A DNA stretch of 44,518 bases from the NCBI GenBank assembly GCA_012516075.1, contig JAAYXE010000014.1:1-44518 (forward strand). The letters run 5' to 3'. The notes beneath the pieces were generated by a model. It saw only the letters and a list, made by a program, of their open reading frames with translations. It did no database searches and was not told where the DNA came from. The DNA is from Chloroflexota bacterium (GTDB lineage Bacteria; Chloroflexota; Anaerolineae; Anaerolineales; UBA4823). Numbering within the stretch: the first letter of the stretch is position 1; every line of letters starts with the position of its first letter. A program made the position numbers and the translations under genes. Shown in pieces: positions 35,135 to 42,077 of this stretch.

Positions 35135-35160
35135 AAAAAAGCCGGCCTGCTGCCGGCCTT
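35135..35160 (-). terminator. Terminator after the GAF histidine kinase gene
   Basis: On the minus strand GCCGGC-agcag-GCCGGC, flanked by AA and TT, is followed by TTTTTT; 26 bases after the kinase stop. Confidence 0.8.
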
Positions 35161-35186
35161 CGCGAGATAGCTGAAAAAAAGGTTCT

Positions 35187-36860
35187 TCAGGCCTGGCGCG
35201 GCACCCAGGCGATCACCGTGGTGCCCTGCCCTGGTTCTGAGGAAATCTCGACGTCGCCGCCTACTTTGCGTGCCCGCGACTGCATATTCGACAGTCCGTG
35301 GCCCAGGGTGGTGTTCATTTCGCGCATATCGAAGCCGCGGCCGTCATCCGTGACCTCCAGCAGCACCCGGTCGGTGGAGGTCCACACATGGATGTCGGCT
35401 TTTTTCGCTCGCGAGTGCTTGGCGGTGTTGGCCAGCGCTTCCTGGGCGATATGGAACAGCGCCATGGCATTCTCTGCCGGGAATTCCGTCAGGCCGTTAT
35501 CCGGGGCGACCAAGTTGGCCTGAATACCGGAGTTGATGCGGAACTCTTCCACCAGCCGTTCCAGGCTCTGGCAGATATCTTTCCCCTGGAACTGGCGGGG
35601 CCGCAGGTCCAGGATATAGGTGCGGATATCGCGAATGGTTGCGTTCAGGGCCTGGATGGACTGGTCGATCTTCTGGCGGGCCTGCTCCGGATCATCATGG
35701 ATGGAAAGGCGAGCGTAATCCAGCGCCAGACCCACCCCATAAATGGACTGGATGATGCCGTCGTGCAGATCCATGCCGATGCGCTCGCGCTCTTCCAGCA
35801 CGGCCAGGCGGCGCGCCTGCCGGTGCAGGCGGGCGTTCTCGATCGTGATCCCGGCCCAGGAACTGATGGCCTGCAGCACCTGCACTTCACGTGCGTCCAT
35901 CTGGCGCTGTTTGCGGCTGGCCACACCCAGCACACCGACCACTTTATTGCGCGACTTGATGGGGAGCAGCGTGACCCAGTTGAACCCCGCCTCGACCACG
36001 GCCTGGCGCAGATAGCGGACCTCCTGCTTCGGGTCGATGTTAACCAGCGGTTCGCCGGTCTCGGCCACCACGCCGATCAGCCCCTCGCCAATGCGGAAGC
36101 GGTCCCGGGTCCAGAAGGCCTCGGCGCAGTCGCCGTAATGCAGCGCCATGCGCAGGTCTTTGCCGCCCTCTTCCACCAGGAAGATCTCACCCGCTTCCAC
36201 GCCCAGATGCTCGATAATCCGCAAGAGCGTTTCCTTGATAATCTCGTCGACATCCAGAGAGCGTGTGAGGGCAGCGGCGGTTTCGTTGAGCAGCGCCAGG
36301 TCTTCGTTGCGCTGCGTCAGTTCCTCGCTGCGCCGCGCCAGCTTTTCGTACAGGCTGGCGTTGGTGATGGCGACGGCTGCGTAAGCGGCGAGGGTCTCGA
36401 TTACGCGCTCGTCTTTCTCATTGAACTCGTCTGCATCCAGCTTGGCGGTCAGGTAGATCTGGCCCAGGGTGCGCTCGCCCGAAATAATAGGCACCCCCAG
36501 GAAAGACTTCATTTTCGGGTGGTTCGGAGGAAACCCGGCGCTGCGCGGATCGCTAGAAATATCGGCCAGGCGGATGGGCCTGCCCTCTTTATGAAAAAGC
36601 CCCAGCAGGCCTTTGCCCACAGGGGGGTGAGCGATCTTGCCGGCCTGTTCGGGTTGAAGGCCGACAGGAATAAACTTTACCAGTTTGCCGTTTTCATCAA
36701 CAACGCCAAGGGCAGCATAGCGCGCGTTCGCCTGCTCACGGGCAAGCTGCACGATCTGCTCTAATACCTTCTCCAGTGAGAGATTACTGACTAACTGTAA
36801 GCTGGCCTGATGAAGAGCCGCCAGGCGTTGTTCCAGCTGCTCGAGTGTTAACACAACCAT
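35187..36860 (-). CDS. Soluble GAF-domain sensor histidine kinase (NarL-type partner class)
   Basis: 557 residues without membrane helices. Two GAF domains lie at ~15-170 and ~195-345 (typical KSFLGVPIISGERTLGQIYLT and LPIKSRNKVVGVLGVASRK). A HisKA_3 dimerisation domain follows with the phosphoacceptor His near 365 in RERIGMDLHDGIIQSIYG, then an HATPase domain (HIAQEALANTAKHSRAK, DDGRGFD, GHGLSNMQSRARKVGG). HisKA_3 kinases normally pair with NarL-type response regulators, but none is adjacent. ATG at 36860 has GAGGAA 7-8 bases upstream. The first GAF may bind a small ligand. Confidence 0.93.
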   Translation of the reverse strand: MVVLTLEQLEQRLAALHQASLQLVSNLSLEKVLEQIVQLAREQANARYAALGVVDENGKLVKFIPVGLQPEQAGKIAHPPVGKGLLGLFHKEGRPIRLADISSDPRSAGFPPNHPKMKSFLGVPIISGERTLGQIYLTAKLDADEFNEKDERVIETLAAYAAVAITNASLYEKLARRSEELTQRNEDLALLNETAAALTRSLDVDEIIKETLLRIIEHLGVEAGEIFLVEEGGKDLRMALHYGDCAEAFWTRDRFRIGEGLIGVVAETGEPLVNIDPKQEVRYLRQAVVEAGFNWVTLLPIKSRNKVVGVLGVASRKQRQMDAREVQVLQAISSWAGITIENARLHRQARRLAVLEERERIGMDLHDGIIQSIYGVGLALDYARLSIHDDPEQARQKIDQSIQALNATIRDIRTYILDLRPRQFQGKDICQSLERLVEEFRINSGIQANLVAPDNGLTEFPAENAMALFHIAQEALANTAKHSRAKKADIHVWTSTDRVLLEVTDDGRGFDMREMNTTLGHGLSNMQSRARKVGGDVEISSEPGQGTTVIAWVPRQA

Positions 36861-37071
36861 TTGCTGTTCCTCGCTACACTACAATTTTACCTTATTTTGT
36901 CTGAGTTAAGTTGACTCCTCACCTTCGCTTCTCATAAATGATGGTTCACAAACCGGCTTAAATGATGGAGGTGTGGATAAAATAGAGCGGTTGAATCGAT
37001 ATTGGATAGTTTTTGCAAGCGCGGTCAGGCTATAACGAGGACCGTACGGATGGATGATTCAAGGAGAAGTG

Positions 37072-38373
37072 ATGTCTGTGAGTGAAAAGGGATCACGCCT
37101 GCCCGGGTTCTATAACCTCTCCCTTGAAGAACGCCTGCAGCGGCTGGCTGCCGCCGGCGACCTGAGCCCGCAGGATCTGGACGCCCTGAGCGGGCGGGCC
37201 GGCCTCTCGCTGGAACAGGCCGACCATATGATCGAAAACGTCGTCGGCCTGCACGCCCTGCCGCTCGGTGTGGCGCTCAATTTTGTGGTTAACGGCCGTG
37301 AGGTGCTGGTGCCGATGGCTGTTGAAGAACCGTCCGTGGTGGCTGGCGCATCCTTCATGGCGAAGCTGGCGCGCGCCGGAGGAGGTTTCCAGGCGCACAC
37401 TACCCCTCCGGAGATGATCGCCCAAATTCAGGTGCTCGACGTGGCCGACCTGCCCTCCGCCCGCCTGGCGATCCTGGAGGAGAAAGAGCGCCTGCTGGCG
37501 GAGGCGGCCGAAATCGATCCGGTGCTGAAGCGCCTGGGCGGTGGGCCGCGCGACCTGGAAGTGCGCGTGATCGAAGCATCGCCCATCGGGCCGTTTCTGG
37601 TGCTGCACCTGATTTACGATGTGCGCGACGCCATGGGCGCCAACGCTGTGAACACGGCCGCCGAGAGGCTGGCAAATCTGGTAGAATCCATCACCGGCGG
37701 CCGGGTGCATCTGCGCATCCTTTCGAACCTGGCAGATCGCCGCCTGGCGCGTGCCCGCTGCACCATCCCCCTTTCCGAACTGGCATTCGATGATTTCACC
37801 GCAGAAGAAGTACGGGACGGAATCATAGCCGCCTGGGCTTTTGCTGCGGCCGATCCGTACCGGGCAGCCACGCATAACAAGGGCATTATGAACGGCGTGG
37901 ATGCGGTCGTGATCGCCACCGGCAACGACTGGCGGGCGATCGAGGCCGGCGCCCATGCCTATGCCGCCCGGAGCGGCGTCTACACTTCGCTGAGCACCTG
38001 GGGGCGTGACCGTCAGGGCAACCTGGTGGGCACGCTCGAGATGCCGCTGGCGGTGGGCATCGTGGGCGGTGCCACACGGGTGCACCCCACGGCGCAGGCA
38101 GCCCTGAAGTTGATGGGCGTTAAAACGGCCCGGGAGCTGGCCGAGGTGATCGTTTCGGTGGGGCTGGCCCAGAACCTGGCTGCCCTGCGAGCACTGGCCA
38201 CCGAGGGCATCCAGCGCGGGCACATGAGCCTGCACGCCCGCCAGGTCGCCATCGCGGCCGGCGCTACAGGCGACCAGATCGAGCGCCTGGCGCAGCGCCT
38301 GGTCGCAGAGAAAACGGTGCGCATCGACCGCGCCGAAGAAATCTTGAAAGAATGGAAAGCACAGTCTGCCTGA
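37072..38373 (+). CDS. Hydroxymethylglutaryl-CoA reductase, class II
   Basis: 433 residues. Class II HMG-CoA reductase: ENVVGLHALPLGVALNF, the catalytic Glu in EEPSVVAGASFMAKLA, a Lys in ATHNKGIMNG, the Asp in YDVRDAMGANAVNT and the late His in RGHMSLHARQVAIAAG. It makes mevalonate from HMG-CoA; the class includes biosynthetic and degradative enzymes, and the adjacent HMG-CoA synthase argues for biosynthesis. ATG at 37072 has AAGGAG 5 bases upstream, preferred to the ATG at 37054 that precedes that ribosome site. First of four genes running 37072-41235. Confidence 0.95.
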   Translation: MSVSEKGSRLPGFYNLSLEERLQRLAAAGDLSPQDLDALSGRAGLSLEQADHMIENVVGLHALPLGVALNFVVNGREVLVPMAVEEPSVVAGASFMAKLARAGGGFQAHTTPPEMIAQIQVLDVADLPSARLAILEEKERLLAEAAEIDPVLKRLGGGPRDLEVRVIEASPIGPFLVLHLIYDVRDAMGANAVNTAAERLANLVESITGGRVHLRILSNLADRRLARARCTIPLSELAFDDFTAEEVRDGIIAAWAFAAADPYRAATHNKGIMNGVDAVVIATGNDWRAIEAGAHAYAARSGVYTSLSTWGRDRQGNLVGTLEMPLAVGIVGGATRVHPTAQAALKLMGVKTARELAEVIVSVGLAQNLAALRALATEGIQRGHMSLHARQVAIAAGATGDQIERLAQRLVAEKTVRIDRAEEILKEWKAQSA

Positions 38374-38411
38374 ACAGCTGCTTTTGAAGACACAGGAGTA
38401 ATGGTAACCCA

Positions 38412-39491
38412 ATGAACGACGCAAACACGAGTGACTCAATTCTGTTAAAACCTTCGCGACCGGTGGGCATTGTCGGCTACGGCGCTTATGTGCCGCGCTA
38501 CCGCCTGCCGGCTGCGGAAGTGGCCCGTGTGTGGACGGAAGGCGAAGCGGGCCTGCCGATTAAAGAAAAAGCGGTGCCGGGCCTGGACGAGGACGTCGCC
38601 ACCATGTCCATCGAGGCAGCCCGCAATGCGCTCAAACGGGCGCAGACCAATCCCGAAGAGATCCGTGCCGTGTGGGTGGGCTCTGAATCGCACCCTTACG
38701 CCGTTAAGCCGACCTCGACCATTGTGGCCGAATCGATCGGGGCAGTGCCCCACGTACAGGCTGCCGACTGGGAGTTCGCCTGCAAGGCCGGGACCGAGGC
38801 CATGGTCGCTGCCATCGGTTTTGTGGGCTCGGGCATGGCGCGCTATGCTATGGCCATCGGCATGGACACCGCCCAGGGCAGACCCGGCGATGCGCTGGAA
38901 TACACCGCCGGGGCCGGCGGCGGCGCATACCTGCTCGGGCCGGCGGAGGAATCGCTGGCGGTGATCGAAGCGACCTACTCCTTCGTGACCGACACCCCCG
39001 ACTTCTGGCGGCGCGCCTACCAGAAGTACCCCGAACACGGGCAGCGCTTCACCGGCGAGCCGGCTTACTTCCGGCATATCACCAGCGCAGCTCAGGCGCT
39101 GCTGGACGCCACCGGCACCACCCCGGCGGACTATCGCTACGCCGTCTTTCACCAGCCGAACGCCAAATTCCCGCAGCGCGTGGCCGCCGAGCTGGGTTTC
39201 AGCAAAGAACAGATCGCTCCCGGCCTGCTGGTGCCGGTGATCGGCAATACCTACGCCGGCGCGGCCATCATCGGGCTGACCGCCACGCTGGATGTCGCCC
39301 AGCCCGGCGATAAGATCCTCATGGTCTCCTTTGGCTCGGGGGCCGGTTCGGATGCCTTCGCCATCACGGTGACGGAGGCGATCGAAGAGCGCCGCGACCT
39401 CGCCCCGCGCACGGCCGACTATATCAACCGCCGCACTGAGATCGATTACGCCACCTACACCCGCCTGCGCGGCAAGCTGGTGATGAAATAG
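38412..39491 (+). CDS. Hydroxymethylglutaryl-CoA synthase (archaeal-type)
   Basis: 359 residues of the archaeal-type HMG-CoA synthase family, which works in a complex with a thiolase and a DUF35 protein. Catalytic residues are present: acidic [12 protein letters not shown] (Glu), nucleophile Cys in [11 protein letters not shown], and His in [24 protein letters not shown] near the C-terminus is typical. A mini-ORF (ATG at 38401, MVTQ then TGA) ends overlapping the synthase ATG; the GGAG lies ~13 bases before the synthase ATG, so coupling or an alternative start is possible. It stands 38 bases after HMG-CoA reductase. Confidence 0.93.
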   Translation: MNDANTSDSILLKPSRPVGIVGYGAYVPRYRLPAAEVARVWTEGEAGLPIKEKAVPGLDEDVATMSIEAARNALKRAQTNPEEIRAVWVGSESHPYAVKPTSTIVAESIGAVPHVQAADWEFACKAGTEAMVAAIGFVGSGMARYAMAIGMDTAQGRPGDALEYTAGAGGGAYLLGPAEESLAVIEATYSFVTDTPDFWRRAYQKYPEHGQRFTGEPAYFRHITSAAQALLDATGTTPADYRYAVFHQPNAKFPQRVAAELGFSKEQIAPGLLVPVIGNTYAGAAIIGLTATLDVAQPGDKILMVSFGSGAGSDAFAITVTEAIEERRDLAPRTADYINRRTEIDYATYTRLRGKLVMK

Positions 39492-39530
39492 ACCCTCGAC
39501 GGGATATCCTGATCACATTGTGGAGGACCT

Positions 39531-40688
39531 GTGACTGAAGTTGTCATTGCTGGTATTGGACAGACACCCGTAGGGGAGCACTGGAATATTTCGCTGCGCG
39601 AGCTGGCTTATATGGCCGTGGATGCGGCCTTGAACGATGCCGGCCGCCTGCAGCCGCAGGCGCTGTTTGTCGGCAACATGCTCGCCCCGCAGCTTTCTCG
39701 CCAGGCGCATCTGGGCGCGCTGATCGCCGATTTCGCCGGCCTGACCGGCATTGAAGCCGCCACGCTCGAAGCGGGCGGGGCTTCTGGTGGGGCGGCGCTG
39801 CGCGCCGCCTATATGGCCATTGCCTCCGGGCAGGTGGACGTGGCCCTGGTGGTGGGCGTGGAGAAATTCACCGACCAGATCGGCCCGCAGGTGGAAACCG
39901 CCCTGGCGTCCACCTTCGACAGCGATTATGAAGCCGAGCAGGGGCTGACTCCGGCCGCACAGGCCGCCCTGCTGATGCGCCGCTACATGCACGAATATCA
40001 GGTGGAGCGCCAGGCTTTTGCGGGCTTTCCCCTGGTGGCTCACGCCAACGGTGCCGGCAACCCGAACGCCATGTTCCGCAAGGCGGTCTCCCTGGAGGCC
40101 TACTGCCGGGCGGGCAAGGTCAGTGAGCCGCTCAACCAGTTCGACGTGGCCCCCAGCGCCGATGGGGCTGCCGCCCTGGTGCTCACCCGTCCGGAGCTGC
40201 TGCCGCCCGGGATGCCGCTGGTGCGCATCGCCGGATCCAGCCTGGTGACCGATACCCTGGCCCTGCACGACCGGCCGGATCCGCTGGACCTGGAGGCTGT
40301 GCGCATTTCGGTGGAGCGCGCCTGCAAACAGGCGGGCATCACCGCCGGTCAGGTGGACCTGTTTGAACTGAATGATTCGTTTTCGATCTACGGGGTATTG
40401 AGCCTGGAAGCCGCCGGCTTCGCCGAGCGCGGTCTGGGTTGGAAGCTGGCCCAGCCGGAAGGCATCGGGCGTGACGGGCTGATCCCGGTCAGCACGATGG
40501 GCGGGCTGAAAGCGCGCGGCAGCCCCGGCGGGGCGACCGGCGTCTACCAGGCGGTGGAAGCTGTGCTGCAGCTCCGCCAGCAGGCCGGCGCCAACCAGCT
40601 TCCCCATGCCCGGCGGGCCCTGATCCAGTGTTTCGCCGGCCCGGCCTCGACCGTGGTCACCCATGTGCTCGAAATAAACGCAATTTGA
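39531..40688 (+). CDS. Thiolase-family subunit lacking catalytic residues
   Basis: 385 residues in the archaeal-thiolase family that partners HMG-CoA synthase (VVIAGIGQTPVGEHWNISLRELAYMA, VGVEKFTDQ, DTLALHDRPDPLDL). Key residues are altered: the nucleophile position, ACASGG in active relatives, reads AGGASGG, so Cys becomes Gly. The GHPxGATG motif reads GSPGGATG, so His becomes Ser. The active-site N/H region reads ELNDSFS. The C-terminal part reads QCFAGPAS instead of the usual glycine-rich motif. Nucleotides at 39766-39801 confirm GGC GGG at the site. It may be a structural partner only. GTG start at 39531 with GGAGGA just upstream. Confidence 0.88.
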   Translation: MTEVVIAGIGQTPVGEHWNISLRELAYMAVDAALNDAGRLQPQALFVGNMLAPQLSRQAHLGALIADFAGLTGIEAATLEAGGASGGAALRAAYMAIASGQVDVALVVGVEKFTDQIGPQVETALASTFDSDYEAEQGLTPAAQAALLMRRYMHEYQVERQAFAGFPLVAHANGAGNPNAMFRKAVSLEAYCRAGKVSEPLNQFDVAPSADGAAALVLTRPELLPPGMPLVRIAGSSLVTDTLALHDRPDPLDLEAVRISVERACKQAGITAGQVDLFELNDSFSIYGVLSLEAAGFAERGLGWKLAQPEGIGRDGLIPVSTMGGLKARGSPGGATGVYQAVEAVLQLRQQAGANQLPHARRALIQCFAGPASTVVTHVLEINAI

Positions 40689-40818
40689 TAGTTCCTGATA
40701 GCTTTTTGTGCCTACACTGGTATCAGGTAAGGCTGGTAATGCCGTAAAAAACCGGAAAAACCGTGTGAAGAAATCTTATCTGTAATTTTTTGAGCAGCGA
40801 ACAAAGGAGAGACATCGT

Positions 40819-41235
40819 ATGGAAATCCCCCGCCACTGGCGATTACGCAAACAGCGCTACGGTCTGGTCGGAGAAATATGCCCCCACTGTGAGGCCAAGA
40901 TCTTCCCGCCCCGTGACGTCTGCCCGGCCTGTGGGCAGGAAGCCAAAACCCTGTTCTCTTTCAGCGGGCGCGGCGAGGTGTACTCCTATACCACCGTGTA
41001 CGAACCGCCCGCCGGTTTTGAAGACTGCGCGCCCTACACCGTGGCGCTGATCAAACTCGAAGAAGGCCCCCTGGTGACCGCCCAGCTCACCGACCTGGAC
41101 GGGCGCCAGATCGAAATCGGCACCCCCGTGGAGATGGTCACCCGCCGCCTGCGCCAGGACGGCGACGAGCGCGGCCTGCTGGTCTACGGCTACAAGTTCC
41201 GCCCCGTGCTGGAGCGCCAGGCCGAAGCGGCGTGA
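40819..41235 (+). CDS. DUF35 OB-fold zinc-ribbon protein
   Basis: 138 residues. N-terminal helix PRHWRLRKQRYGLVGEIC, a zinc ribbon with CPHC...CPACG (Cys pairs at ~24-27 and ~37-40), then an OB fold. In archaeal-type thiolase/HMG-CoA synthase complexes this protein bridges the two enzymes and closes the shared CoA channel. ATG at 40819 preceded by AAGGAG; 130 bases separate it from the thiolase gene. Last gene of the mevalonate cluster. Confidence 0.92.
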   Translation: MEIPRHWRLRKQRYGLVGEICPHCEAKIFPPRDVCPACGQEAKTLFSFSGRGEVYSYTTVYEPPAGFEDCAPYTVALIKLEEGPLVTAQLTDLDGRQIEIGTPVEMVTRRLRQDGDERGLLVYGYKFRPVLERQAEAA

Positions 41236-41253
41236 TAGTAACAGAATGAGCAT

Positions 41254-41288
41254 AAAAAGACCCTCGATAGACGTTGAGGGTCTTTTTT
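41254..41288 (+). terminator. Rho-independent terminator of the mevalonate cluster
   Basis: AAAAAGACCCTC and GAGGGTCTTTTTT form a perfect stem with a 10-base loop and a T-run; 19 bases after the DUF35 stop. Confidence 0.93.
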
Positions 41289-41646
41289 CATTTTGCTGTG
41301 GTTTATTACTTGCGGCTAAGTAAACGGTATTTGTAGGACATGCGATCTGCGGTCAGTGAGATACTTTATAAATTGGTCGGGGCGCAAGTTATACCTACGC
41401 GGTAGAGGAGATGTTTTCACTCTAGTTATACTAGCAATACCGATAAAGATAAAATCCCATAATTTCATGAATTTTACTTTTCAGCTTTTGCTTAGATTTT
41501 ATTACCGCGGTTTGAACCAGGAAACCGAACGAGTGGTCCTAGTAAAAAAGACCGTTACATGTAAAAGGGCATTGTTTTTATCGTTTATTATTCCTAGATA
41601 TGGGCGGAGTAATTAGATTGACAACTCTCTTCCTCGGTTTTTCCTA
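41289..41646. other. AT-richer intergenic stretch, no gene seen
   Basis: Clearly more AT-rich than the rest of the window. A plus-strand frame (41356-41616) has no ribosome site or recognisable protein character. The reverse strand has many stops. No repeat, promoter or tRNA was recognised. Confidence 0.4.
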
Positions 41647-42052
41647 TTATTGATCATCTTCTCTTGCCCGACTTAATACCACCAATAATTTTTCTGTGAC
41701 GTCAATTAATACCAATTGCCCGAAAAGCGGACCAGTATCAAGAACGGCCTGTCGCTCTATAATTGAAGGATCAATCTCTATCATGATCAGGAAGCCATCC
41801 GTGGAAAAGATGACCATAATGATGGGCTGGGCTTTTCAGTTTATAATTCTCAAGGCTGATCACAAAATTAAATTCCATATTAGGCATGATCTCCTCCAAA
41901 GCGAGCTTTTTAGGTTTACTGTACGTTATAACCCAAGGATACAATTCGCCGTTTTGATAGACGCGTCTTCCTACCATTGATTGCAATCCATTCAATACGT
42001 CGCTTTTACGGTTTATGGAGCAATTATTGAATTGATGTAACGCTAGTTGCAT
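41647..42052 (-). pseudogene. Unknown small gene with a one-base frameshift, next to the methyltransferase
   Basis: Two minus-strand frames join into one coherent product of about 134 residues if one base of the TTTT run at 41833-41836 (AAAA on the coding strand) is removed. The first part contains MVGRRVYQNGELYPWVITY and MEFNFVISLENYKLK; the second contains QPIIMVIFSTDGFLIMIEID, then IIERQAVLDTGPLFGQLV and ends REDDQ. As written, the first frame stops at 41771 after 93 residues. No ribosome site is visible before the ATG at 42052. No family recognised. It lies 25 bases downstream of the methyltransferase gene on the same strand and could be a linked partner gene now decayed. Confidence 0.4.
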
Positions 42053-42077
42053 CTAAAAAACGAGACCTGTTTGAGCA

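Noticed and set aside
35298..36764. 488-codon plus-strand frame over the GAF kinase
   Set aside because: Antisense shadow; the kinase motifs are on the minus strand.
37093..38439. 448-codon reverse frame over HMG-CoA reductase
   Set aside because: Antisense shadow; His/Gln/Gly-rich composition typical of reverse frames, with no family motif.
39513..40664. 383-codon reverse frame over the thiolase gene
   Set aside because: Antisense shadow of the thiolase gene.
41696..41980. Plus-strand frame of 94 codons near the methyltransferase
   Set aside because: It is antisense to the more coherent frameshifted minus-strand frames and has no ribosome site.
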